From positions 1 through 35,065 of the forward strand of contig CAYLNH010000041.1 in the NCBI GenBank assembly GCA_964384625.1: a stretch of DNA of 35,065 bases, in the 5' to 3' direction. The position numbers and the translations under genes were made by a program. Origin of the DNA: CAYLNH01 sp964384625. GTDB lineage: Bacteria > Verrucomicrobiota > Lentisphaeria > JABSQK01. How positions within the stretch are numbered: position 1 is the stretch's first letter; every line of letters starts with the position of its first letter. Below are positions 1 through 6,858 of this stretch, piece after piece. The notes beneath the pieces are model-generated. The model did not search any database. It was not told the DNA's origin and saw only the letters and a list, made by a program, of their open reading frames with translations.

Positions 1-235
1 AGAGCAGGGATACTCCCGGAACAATGGGCAGCAGCGCCGCCGCCACTATAGCATTTCCAAAAACTATAGCCGCTAACACGGCAGGGCCTACTACAACGCC
101 TTCAGCGTTGAACCGTATCTCCCCCCATCCTGGGGTAGGCTTCGCCAACCCCAGGCTCAAGACTATCACGCCTTCAGCGTGAGGAGTGGCGGCTACAGAA
201 TAGCTTAAAACGCTCTAACCACTACCCACTACGTG
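1..235. other. Intergenic region carrying a palindromic repeat element
   Basis: I see no gene in these bases. Most of the stretch is one copy of the ~146-bp palindrome-rich repeat (59-204, listed separately). The rest, 1-58 and 205-235, holds no recognisable signal. Confidence 0.6.
59..204 (+). repeat. MITE/REP-like element, copy 1 (full length)
   Basis: This ~146-bp unit begins with AAAAACTATAGCCGCT (59-74) and ends with GCGGCTACAGAATAGC (189-204), so its ends are imperfect inverted repeats (CTATAGCCGC against GCGGCTACAG). Between them lie three palindromes in order: AACGCCTTCAGCGTT at 95-109; a long hairpin at 129-155 with CCTGGGG/CCCCAGG arms and an inner GGC/GCC stem; and TCACGCCTTCAGCGTGA at 166-182. 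The copy at 14151-14297 has the same parts at nearly the same spacing in the opposite orientation, including exactly 20 nt between the left box and the first palindrome. No protein is encoded. It is probably a non-autonomous mobile or REP-like element. Confidence 0.75.
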
Positions 236-1075
236 CTATTTGCCGTCGATCGACTTCTTGCTGCGCGTGCGCTGCAGTTCGTTGTCCGGCATGCGGCGCT
301 CGAGGAAGTCCAGGGACAGGTCAATGCACTCGCGGGCTTCATCGGGCGTCGTCGTCCCCACCGTAACGAGATCCCGGTCGCGGATGGTGTTCCAGGCGAA
401 GGCCAGTCCCACCGGCGGCAGCAGCCGGCCGGCGGCCATCGGCTTGATCGTCATCACCGGTTTCTTGGCGTTCTTGATGACGCGCATGACCCAGTCGACC
501 TCCACTTGCATCAGGAACCCGATTGCATTGTAGAGCTGGATATAGGTCTCAACATCAGCGCCGGTCTCGTCAGCAATGATTGGCGTTTCCGGCATGTGTG
601 TCGACAAGCCGGGGATCATTCCCCGGTCGCGGATCATCTTCGTGTATTTGTCAATCTCGCGGATCTCGCCGGCACGCTTGTCCATCAACGCATCCGTCAC
701 GCACTGGTGCGGAAAACAGAATGTCGCGCCGAGCTCTTTGCAGTTGTCAAATACGCGCTCGGGTTCAGACTCTTCCGGACCGTCTTCCGTGATATTGAAA
801 TGCGGCGTAAGGATCAGTTTGATCTTTTGCCCCGTCCGGTCTTGAGCAATGTCCATTGCCTGCCGCAACATGGGAACGGGCATGCCCATCATCACATCAA
901 CACCGCGTTCAAGAAAGACCGTGAGGATATCGGCGACATTGTCGACCGTCTGGAAATCCTTGATGAATTTGTCCTTGGCCAAACTGGTATGGGAATATCC
1001 CAGAAACCAGTTGGTGCCGATGATCATGCGGGATATGGAAACCCCGCCTACTTCGGTGCGAGGGAATTGGGTCAT
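236..1075 (-). CDS. Aldo/keto reductase-like TIM-barrel protein
   Basis: A 279-residue cytoplasmic protein without a signal peptide. The N-terminus (VGGVSISRMIIGTNWFLG) resembles the opening strand of aldo/keto reductases. The C-terminal part has KPVMTIKPMAAGRL followed by LVTVGTTTPDEARECIDL, which matches the late strands of the AKR barrel where the family has a conserved K-P-x-x-x-G-x-L segment and a conserved G-x-x-x-x-x-x loop. A clear Asp-Tyr-Lys-His catalytic tetrad is not evident, so it may be a non-canonical or non-redox member. The start is supported by a strong AGGAGG ribosome site (1084-1089) 8 nt upstream. It follows the small gene at 1154-1669 on the same strand with a 78-bp gap and may share its transcript. 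The substrate is unknown; the sugar-catabolic surroundings suggest a sugar or sugar-acid derivative. Confidence 0.6.
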   Translation of the reverse strand: MTQFPRTEVGGVSISRMIIGTNWFLGYSHTSLAKDKFIKDFQTVDNVADILTVFLERGVDVMMGMPVPMLRQAMDIAQDRTGQKIKLILTPHFNITEDGPEESEPERVFDNCKELGATFCFPHQCVTDALMDKRAGEIREIDKYTKMIRDRGMIPGLSTHMPETPIIADETGADVETYIQLYNAIGFLMQVEVDWVMRVIKNAKKPVMTIKPMAAGRLLPPVGLAFAWNTIRDRDLVTVGTTTPDEARECIDLSLDFLERRMPDNELQRTRSKKSIDGK

Positions 1076-1153
1076 GGACGACGTCCTCCTGCGTTGGGTA
1101 TGCAGGAACTAAAGCCAGACAAACGCCAAATTCAAGACGACCGCGCCGCCAAC

Positions 1154-1669
1154 TTACCGGTGTTCCGCCAGTGAAAACTGGATCAGCAGAAAGGCTCTGC
1201 CGATATCACCCGAGAACACCGCTGAATCTCCCGCCTTCGTCGTGATCACCAGGCGTTTCGAGATCAACCCCTTCTTCTCCACCGACCTCAAGTCGGTGAT
1301 CAACGCTTCCCAGTGGCGTTCCGTGACCTCGTCGATGGTTTCGGCGAGGTTGGAAAACAGCACATGCTGTACCCCGCCGGTCAACACGAAATTAAGCTGG
1401 CCGACCAGCGATTTTCCGTCCTTCTGGTACCAACACTTGCCCTGACTCAACGGCAGCAGCGAGCCGCCTACCGGCTCCAGGGCCACCACAGCTTTGCCGC
1501 GCGCCGCCAGATCTGCCGACGCCGACTCCTCGGCAGTCGCCGGCCGGATCTCCATGACGCTCATGTTGCATCGGCTGATGATATCCTCGGCCGCCGCCTC
1601 ATCAGCGGCTTCCAGAACACCGTGCTCCTCCCGCCCGAAATTATCGGCAGCTTCAAAGTAGAATTGCAT
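1154..1669 (-). CDS. Small protein with GspF/PilC N-terminal-like domain
   Basis: A 171-residue soluble protein. Its first ~45 residues (MQFYFEAADNFGREEHG, then VLEAADEAAAEDIISRCN and a VMEIRPA strand) match the pattern of the cytoplasmic N-terminal domain of type II secretion/type IV pilus F proteins: alpha/D-x-x-G-R-x-x-x-G-x-L-E-A, a helix rich in Ala/Glu, then a short strand ending in EIR. Full-length F proteins are about 400 residues with three membrane helices; here there is none, so this is a stand-alone domain. The remaining ~120 residues are not recognised. I chose the ATG at 1669 because an upstream ATG (1708) would overlap the divergent promoter at 1701-1728, and GGCAAGGGG lies just upstream of 1669. 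Several pseudopilins are encoded elsewhere in the window, but no pilus ATPase or true F protein is. Confidence 0.55.
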   Translation of the reverse strand: MQFYFEAADNFGREEHGVLEAADEAAAEDIISRCNMSVMEIRPATAEESASADLAARGKAVVALEPVGGSLLPLSQGKCWYQKDGKSLVGQLNFVLTGGVQHVLFSNLAETIDEVTERHWEALITDLRSVEKKGLISKRLVITTKAGDSAVFSGDIGRAFLLIQFSLAEHR

Positions 1670-1700
1670 CTCCTTGTACCCCTTGCCTGATCGCCACAGA

Positions 1701-1728
1701 TTGATCAAGAAGCAGTCCGTATTATACT
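1701..1728 (+). promoter_or_regulatory. Putative sigma70-type promoter for the radical SAM gene
   Basis: TTGATC (1701-1706), a 16-bp spacer, then TATACT (1723-1728), 26 bp before the start codon at 1754. It sits in the short gap between two divergent genes. Predicted by eye only. Confidence 0.4.
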
Positions 1729-1753
1729 ATAAGGCTACTCTCAAAACCGCTCC

Positions 1754-2761
1754 ATGTCAATTTATATGTCCAACGAAAACAAGTACTTAATCCCAACTAT
1801 CCAGTCCGCCGGGCTGATGCTGACCTACCATTGCAGCAGCGCCTGCCGGCATTGCGTCTACTATTGCTCCCCGCGACAGCCGGACGAATGGATCACGATC
1901 GAGACCGCCGAACGCGTCTTCGACGCGCTCGCGGCCGAACGCAGTTTCCACGGGTTGCATTTCGCCGGCGGCGAAGCCGCGCTGAACATGAATCTCCTGG
2001 TTGACGTCGTCGCCCTGGCCAACCGCAAACGCGTCCCGATCGAATACCTCGAGACCAACGCCTCGTGGTGTGAGGACCTGGACGAGACCAGAGCGCAGTT
2101 GCGCCGCCTGCGCGATGCCGGCCTGCCCTGCTGCCTCATCAGCACCTGCATGTATCACAACGAATTCGTGCCGGTGCGCAACATGAAGAACTGCATCCGG
2201 GCCTGCCGGGAGGTCCTTGGATCCGGCGGCGCCTTCGTCTATCCCGCACACCTGCTGGATCTGCTCGAACAACTGCCGGACGACGGCAAGCATTCGCTGC
2301 ACGAGTTCTGCGAACACTTTGATTTCGAACCGGACGGTCGGGACCTGCAGGGGCTTTTCCCGCTGATCCCGAATGGGCGCGCCGTCAAAGCGCTGCGTGG
2401 TTTCTATGACCTGCAGCCGCTCGAGGCATTCGCCGGCAATGCCTGCAGCGGCAAACTGCAATCGCCGCATCACGCGCACATGGATCTCTACGGCAACCTG
2501 TTCACCGGCGCCTGCGCCGGCATCTCACCCGCCACGGTCGACGACATGCACCCCGAGATTTCACCGGAAGCAACACCCATTTTTCACACGCTCTGCGCGG
2601 AGGGTCCTTGCGGTTTGCTGAAGTTTGCCGAGGACTTCGAACCCGAGCCGGACGGCTATGCCGGCAAGTGCGATCTGTGCTGTCAGATCCGCCGGCACCT
2701 GCACGCGACAGCCGAATTCGACGAACTCCGGCCGGACTGTTTCTACACCCACGGCGTCTGA
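1754..2761 (+). CDS. Radical SAM protein
   Basis: A 335-residue protein whose residues ~24-32 read HCSSACRHC, the CxxxCxxC motif that binds the S-adenosylmethionine 4Fe-4S cluster. It is followed by the FAGGEAAL segment typical of the radical SAM GGE motif and a YLETNAS strand. The C-terminal third is rich in cysteines (CSGK, TGACAG, EGPC, GKCDLCCQIR), which could ligate an auxiliary cluster as in SPASM/twitch proteins, though I cannot assign a subfamily. No signal peptide. No clear ribosome site precedes 1754; an in-frame ATG at 1766 is an alternative. It points away from the small gene at 1154-1669 and lies upstream of (but convergent with) two Cys-type sulfatases. A role in sulfatase maturation is conceivable but the protein is shorter than typical anaerobic maturases. 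Peptide or small-molecule modification is equally possible. Confidence 0.8.
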   Translation: MSIYMSNENKYLIPTIQSAGLMLTYHCSSACRHCVYYCSPRQPDEWITIETAERVFDALAAERSFHGLHFAGGEAALNMNLLVDVVALANRKRVPIEYLETNASWCEDLDETRAQLRRLRDAGLPCCLISTCMYHNEFVPVRNMKNCIRACREVLGSGGAFVYPAHLLDLLEQLPDDGKHSLHEFCEHFDFEPDGRDLQGLFPLIPNGRAVKALRGFYDLQPLEAFAGNACSGKLQSPHHAHMDLYGNLFTGACAGISPATVDDMHPEISPEATPIFHTLCAEGPCGLLKFAEDFEPEPDGYAGKCDLCCQIRRHLHATAEFDELRPDCFYTHGV

Positions 2762-3210
2762 CCCGGCCAGAATATGCTGCGCACTTCTCTGCACTACAAC
2801 TCCTTCAGAGTTGCCCAACAAACACCCGGTACCTGGGGTAGGCCTGCCGGCCAACCCCAGGCTTGAAACTGTCACGCCGTTGGCGTGAGGAAATGCGACT
2901 GACAGCATATGAAGAAAAGCTTGAAACTGTCACGCCGTTGGCGTGAGGAAATGCGACTGACAGCATATGAAGAAAAGTCATCGCCGTTATTTGCGTTTAT
3001 TCCCGTTGTCCCTCCTGTTCCGGAATAGGAATTGACGAAGGAGAGCCAAAGGTTGAGACGAAGGCCGGAAAGAGAAAGCGGCTACAGTACTTGAAATGCT
3101 CTAACAGCCGGGCAGCTGTCACGCCGTTGGCGTGAGGGAATGCGACTGACAGACGGAAAGCTGTTACGTTTGGAACGTCGGGAGAATCAAACGGCAGCAG
3201 AATAGCTGGA
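2762..3210. repeat. Intergenic repeat cluster: degenerate copies of the palindromic element
   Basis: No gene is visible in this 449-bp gap. It contains the three palindromes of the 59-204 element in the same order: CAACTCCTTCAGAGTTG (2797-2813), a CCTGGGG...CCCCAGG hairpin (2832-2861) and TCACGCCGTTGGCGTGA (2872-2888). The last is repeated at 2930-2946 and again at 3119-3135. Right-end-like sequences occur at 3077-3087 (AGCGGCTACAG) and 3193-3207 (GGCAGCAGAATAGCT), the latter just outside the stop codon of the sulfatase at 3211. The cluster seems to be one expanded copy plus a second partial copy. Confidence 0.65.
2861..2976 (+). repeat. Two-copy 58-bp perfect tandem duplication
   Basis: 2861-2918 and 2919-2976 are identical 58-bp units. 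Each starts with GCTTGAAACTGTCACGCC, contains the TCACGCCGTTGGCGTGA palindrome and ends in CATATGAAGAAAA. Perfect identity suggests a recent duplication inside the repeat element. Confidence 0.9.
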
Positions 3211-4728
3211 CTATGCGTCGCGGATGCCCAGGCGGTCCAGTTGTTCGTCGGGCGCCTCTAATTCGCCAAGGACCTCCTTGAGGGCCGACTGCATTTCATG
3301 AAGTTTCTCGGGATGGTCGGCGGCGATGTTATGGAGTTCGTTGGGATCCTCGCGTTTGTCGCTGAGCCAGGTCGGCGTGCCCCACCAGTAGTCGTCGGTG
3401 CACGGGCGACAGCCGTTCTCGTAGTCACCCAGCGTTGCCCCGATAAACCTTGCCAGGCAATGCCCGTACCAGTTCAGCGGCTGATTGCCGGCGACCGGGG
3501 CCTGATGCAGGATCCAGTCGCCATCGGTGATGGTGACGCTCTGACCGAACTGCCCGGCGATGGCGTAGTCGCGCGTCGACGCATCCGCGTCTTCCAGCAC
3601 CGGCAATAGGTTTATGCCGTGCAGCGGCCGGTCGACCGGCATCTGCGGCAGTGGTTTACCGACCGCCGCCAGCGCGGTCGGATAGATGTCCACTAACTGC
3701 ACCAGTTGCGATCGGCGTTCGCCGTGCGCCAATGTTGGATGCGCCATGATAAACGGGATGTGGCCGCAGGCATCGTGCTCGTGCGTCTGCAGTTTGCCAA
3801 CGCGCCCATGATCGCCGTTGTAGGTGCCGTGGTCCGTGGTGAAGATGACCAGCGTGTTCTGCCACAGGTCCAGCTTGTCCATGGCGTCGAACAACCGGCC
3901 CAACGCGCGATCGACCAGGACCACGTTGGCGGCGTAGCGCGCGCGCACATTGCGAAACTCGGCCTCACTCAATCGCCCCTCCCACGGGGCGTACGGCCAG
4001 TTCACTGCAGGGAAGCGACTGTACCCCTCCGGATCGAACATCTTCACCAGATCCTCCGGCGGATCCAACGGCTCATGCGGATCAAACTCGTCGATGTGCA
4101 GATAGAAGTCCTCATAGCCGTGGTTGGCTTCCAGCCACTTTGCCGCTTTGTCGAACACCAGCGGAGAGAACCAGTCGTCTTCCGAACTGCGGATGTGGTG
4201 CACATTGCGCCAATGCCGTTCGTTCTTGCCCATAGCCATGGCGTCCGGACAATCGAAGCCGTCGAACGGCGCGGTATACCAGGCGTCCGATTCCTTGCCG
4301 CGGACGAAATCAAAACCGGTGTAGCCCATGTGGTAGTTGCCCGAGCCCTGTTCCCAGAGATGGAAGTGGTCCGTCACCAGATAACTGACGTTGTGACCGT
4401 TTTCGCGCATCCAGCGAAGGGAACGGTTCGGCGGCCCGGAGACCTGGCGCGGCAGATCCAGGTCATCCTCTTCCAACGGGCCCCAGCCGCGTTCGAGAAA
4501 CTCGTAGCGGCCGGTGTAGATGTCGCGCCGCGCCGGCATGCACGGCGTGCTGCCGCACCAACAGTTGTCGAACACGGTCCCCCTGGCCGCCAGCCGGTCC
4601 AGGTTTGGTGTCGGCACAACCCAGTCCGGAGCCTCTTTGCTCCAGCACTCGTTCAACGGTTTGCCGTGGTTGTACGCACCGCAATGGTCGCGGCGAAAGG
4701 TGTCGCATAGAATGGTGATAACGTTCAT
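3211..4728 (-). CDS. Sulfatase (Cys-type, formylglycine-dependent)
   Basis: A 505-residue alkaline-phosphatase-fold sulfatase that hydrolyses sulfate esters. The core motif C-x-P-x-R is present as CMPAR (Cys63 to Arg67 from the chosen start), with Cys63 the residue converted to formylglycine, followed by DIYTGRYEF. The N-terminal ITILCDTFRRDHCG segment supplies the first metal-binding Asp, and FTTDHGTYNGDHGRVGK around residue 315 gives the second metal-binding Asp/His and downstream Lys. No signal peptide is seen, so a cytoplasmic role on imported oligosaccharides is likely. The ATG at 4728 is preferred because family homology begins at MNVITIL and AGGA precedes it; an in-frame ATG exists at 4752. 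It lies 91 bp downstream of a second sulfatase on the same strand. The natural sulfated substrate cannot be read from the sequence. Confidence 0.9.
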   Translation of the reverse strand: MNVITILCDTFRRDHCGAYNHGKPLNECWSKEAPDWVVPTPNLDRLAARGTVFDNCWCGSTPCMPARRDIYTGRYEFLERGWGPLEEDDLDLPRQVSGPPNRSLRWMRENGHNVSYLVTDHFHLWEQGSGNYHMGYTGFDFVRGKESDAWYTAPFDGFDCPDAMAMGKNERHWRNVHHIRSSEDDWFSPLVFDKAAKWLEANHGYEDFYLHIDEFDPHEPLDPPEDLVKMFDPEGYSRFPAVNWPYAPWEGRLSEAEFRNVRARYAANVVLVDRALGRLFDAMDKLDLWQNTLVIFTTDHGTYNGDHGRVGKLQTHEHDACGHIPFIMAHPTLAHGERRSQLVQLVDIYPTALAAVGKPLPQMPVDRPLHGINLLPVLEDADASTRDYAIAGQFGQSVTITDGDWILHQAPVAGNQPLNWYGHCLARFIGATLGDYENGCRPCTDDYWWGTPTWLSDKREDPNELHNIAADHPEKLHEMQSALKEVLGELEAPDEQLDRLGIRDA

Positions 4729-4777
4729 TGAGAGAATCCTGTTCCTTTGCATATCGACCGAATCGGCAGATTCGACC

Positions 4778-4813
4778 CATTCGATTTGTTCGGTTCATTC
4801 GATTCGTTCGACA
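4778..4813. repeat. Four imperfect 9-bp tandem repeats
   Basis: Consecutive 9-mers CATTCGATT, TGTTCGGTT, CATTCGATT and CGTTCGACA occupy the gap between the two sulfatase genes. They would form part of the leader of the downstream sulfatase. Confidence 0.6.
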
Positions 4814-4819
4814 ACCTGC

Positions 4820-6268
4820 TCACTCTGATGGTATACGATCCGCAAAGCGATCGCCGGGGATCCGGTGGCGATGCTCCGCAAGCAACGCCGACAACTCGCC
4901 GACGATCTCACGTTCCTGCCAATAACAGTTGTCGGTTTCGCTGATGTCTGCGTCCATATTGTAGAGTTGCATGGGCGCATCGTACTTGCCGGGCTTCGGA
5001 TCAGGACTGAAGCCGCCCGAACCGGTGCCGTCGATAAGTTTCCACGGGCCGCGACGCATGCCGTACAGGCCGCGATGACCGTGATGCACAATCTCCCGCC
5101 GGAGCGGACCCACGTCATCGCCGCGCAGGTGGGGCAGGAACGAAATGCTGTCGACGGCGGCATCTTCCGGCAGCTCCTCATGCACGATGTCGGCGCAGGT
5201 GGCCATGATGTCCAGCAGACAGATCATCTCGTCGCAGCGTCGGCCGGCATCGATGACGCTCGGCCATTTGGCCAGGCAGGGAATGCGGTGGCCGCCTTCC
5301 CAGGTGTCGCCTTTCATACCGCGCAGAATCCAACTGGAGTTGTGGCCATAGCGTTCGAAGCAGGAGCCCGGGGGACTGCGATGGCCGTCGCGGTTTGGGC
5401 AACCGTTGTCGCTGGTGAGGATGATCAACGTATTGTCAGTCAGTCCATGCCGCGCCAGCGCGTCCTCGACCATGCCGACTGTGCTGTCGAGTTGCATGAC
5501 CCAGTCGCCGTAAATCCCGGCATCGCTTTTGCCGCGCCACTCGGCTGTCGGCGCAATTGGCGTATGCGGACCGGTCCACGGAAAATAGAGAAAGAACGGT
5601 TTGTTCTCGGTCGCGCGTTCCTCGATATACTCGATCGCCTTCGATGCCAATGTCGGCATGATCTGCTCGAGATCCCAGCCCTCGGTCATGGCGCCCGGAC
5701 AGCCAAACATCTCCTTCGGCTTTTGCCGGCATGGATCGCCGATCACGCGGTTCTGTTCGATGAAGGCGTACGGCGGGAAGTTGGGCACATCGACGCCGAA
5801 GTAGTAGTCGAAGCCGCGGTCGGTCGGCCCACCCGCCACCGGCTGGGTGTAATCGACGTTCATCGAGATCTCACACGCACGCTCGCTGTTCCAATCGCCG
5901 CCGTCGGGTACATCGCCGTCACGCAACCCCCAGTTCATGCCCAGGTGCCACTTGCCGACACAGCCCGTGTGATAGCCCTGCTCGTGCAGGAACTGCGGCA
6001 GCGTCAACAGGTCTGCCCCGATCAACGGCGGCTCGTGTGGACCAAGCACGCCGTACTGCAGACGGCCGCGCCAGGCATAGCGCCCCGTCAAAATGCCGTA
6101 GCGCGACGGCGTGCAGACCGAGGACGATGCGTGCGCGTCCGTAAACATGACGCCGGCGGCAGCCAGTTTATCCATACACGGCGTGTGGATTTTGCTTTCA
6201 CTATTCAGGCATGACAGATCGCCATAGCCCATGTCGTCGGCGAGAATCAGGATGATATTGGGTTTCAT
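4820..6268 (-). CDS. Arylsulfatase-like sulfatase (Cys-type)
   Basis: A 482-residue sulfatase beginning directly with the family opening MKPNIILILADDMGYGDLS, whose Asp11-Asp12 bind the active-site metal. The signature C-T-P-S-R is at residues 52-56 (SSVCTPSRYGILTGRY), with Cys52 the formylglycine precursor. GKWHLG around residue 105 and TSDNG near residue 295 are further active-site segments. Length is normal for the family. There is no signal peptide, so I predict a cytoplasmic enzyme. An upstream in-frame ATG (6301) would add a PPPP-containing tail encoded by repeat sequence and is rejected. No purine-rich ribosome site precedes 6268; on the mRNA the bases just before the ATG are a C/T tract. 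The heptamer array begins 18 bp upstream of the start. It is probably co-transcribed with the sulfatase at 3211-4728. Confidence 0.93.
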   Translation of the reverse strand: MKPNIILILADDMGYGDLSCLNSESKIHTPCMDKLAAAGVMFTDAHASSSVCTPSRYGILTGRYAWRGRLQYGVLGPHEPPLIGADLLTLPQFLHEQGYHTGCVGKWHLGMNWGLRDGDVPDGGDWNSERACEISMNVDYTQPVAGGPTDRGFDYYFGVDVPNFPPYAFIEQNRVIGDPCRQKPKEMFGCPGAMTEGWDLEQIMPTLASKAIEYIEERATENKPFFLYFPWTGPHTPIAPTAEWRGKSDAGIYGDWVMQLDSTVGMVEDALARHGLTDNTLIILTSDNGCPNRDGHRSPPGSCFERYGHNSSWILRGMKGDTWEGGHRIPCLAKWPSVIDAGRRCDEMICLLDIMATCADIVHEELPEDAAVDSISFLPHLRGDDVGPLRREIVHHGHRGLYGMRRGPWKLIDGTGSGGFSPDPKPGKYDAPMQLYNMDADISETDNCYWQEREIVGELSALLAEHRHRIPGDRFADRIPSE

Positions 6269-6286
6269 AGGGGGAGGAGGTTGAAG

Positions 6287-6777
6287 AGGTTCAAGGTTCA
6301 AGGTTCAAGGTTCAAGGTTCGAGGTTCAAGGTTCAAGGTTNNNNNNNNNNNNNNNNNNNNNNNNNNNNNNNNNNNNNNNNNNNNNNNNNNNNNNNNNNNN
6401 NNNNNNNNNNNNNNNNNNNNNNNNNNNNNNNNNNNNNNNNAGGTTCAAGGTTCAAGGTTCAAGGTTCAAGGTTCGAGGTTCAAGGTTCAAGGTTCGAGGT
6501 TCAAGGTTCAAGGTTCAAGGTTCAAGGTTCGAGGTTCAAGGTTCAAGGTTCGAGGTTCAAGGTTCAAGGTTCAAGGTTCAAGGTTCGAGGTTCAAGGTTC
6601 ACGGTTCAGGGGTTCAAGGTTCGAGGGTTCAGGGGTTCAGGGGTTCAGGGGTTCAAGGTTCAAGGTTCAAGGTTCGAGGTTCAAGGTTCAAGGTTCAAGG
6701 GTTCAGGAGTTCAAGGTTCGAGGTTCGAGGTTCAAGGTTCAAGGTTCGAGGTTCAAGGTTCAAGGTTCAGGGGTTCA
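6287..6777. repeat. Heptanucleotide (AGGTTCA) tandem array with higher-order structure
   Basis: From 6287 the sequence is units of AGGTTCA with some AGGTTCG, interrupted by the 100-N gap. From 6441 to 6601 the order of A-ending and G-ending units is exactly AAAAG-AAG, AAAAG-AAG, AAAAG-AA, so 8 units form a 56-bp higher-order repeat. The seven units before the gap (AAAAG-AA) follow the same rule. After 6602 the array degenerates, with AGGGGTTC variants, and ends at about 6777. It lies between the IclR gene and the sulfatase start, in the leader of the sulfatase. A plus-strand reading frame crosses it (VQGSRFK repeats) but is not a credible gene. Confidence 0.95.
6341..6440. other. Assembly gap of 100 N
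   Basis: Exactly 100 N bases inside the heptamer array. A round number like this is normally a scaffolding placeholder, so the true array length is unknown. Confidence 0.98.
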
Positions 6778-6801
6778 CGGCTGCCATTCACTTCGTTCAT
6801 T

Positions 6802-6821
6802 GCCGACCACTTCGGGTCGGC
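6802..6821 (-). terminator. Hairpin downstream of the IclR gene
   Basis: GCCGACC (6802-6808) and GGTCGGC (6815-6821) form a 7-bp stem with a 6-nt loop, 38 bp past the IclR stop codon. There is no T-run, so it may only be a structured 3' end or the edge of the repeat array. Confidence 0.3.
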
Positions 6822-6858
6822 GCCAACGCTTCGCTGTTGTCAAGGGTGCCCGGACGTT

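Noticed and set aside
2861..2976. CRISPR-like repeat
   Set aside because: The units are 58 bp, directly adjacent without spacers, only two copies, and there are no cas genes. The heptamer array likewise has no spacers.
4865..6214. Long plus-strand open frame opposite the second sulfatase
   Set aside because: The minus strand carries all sulfatase motifs; the opposite frame is low-information antisense.
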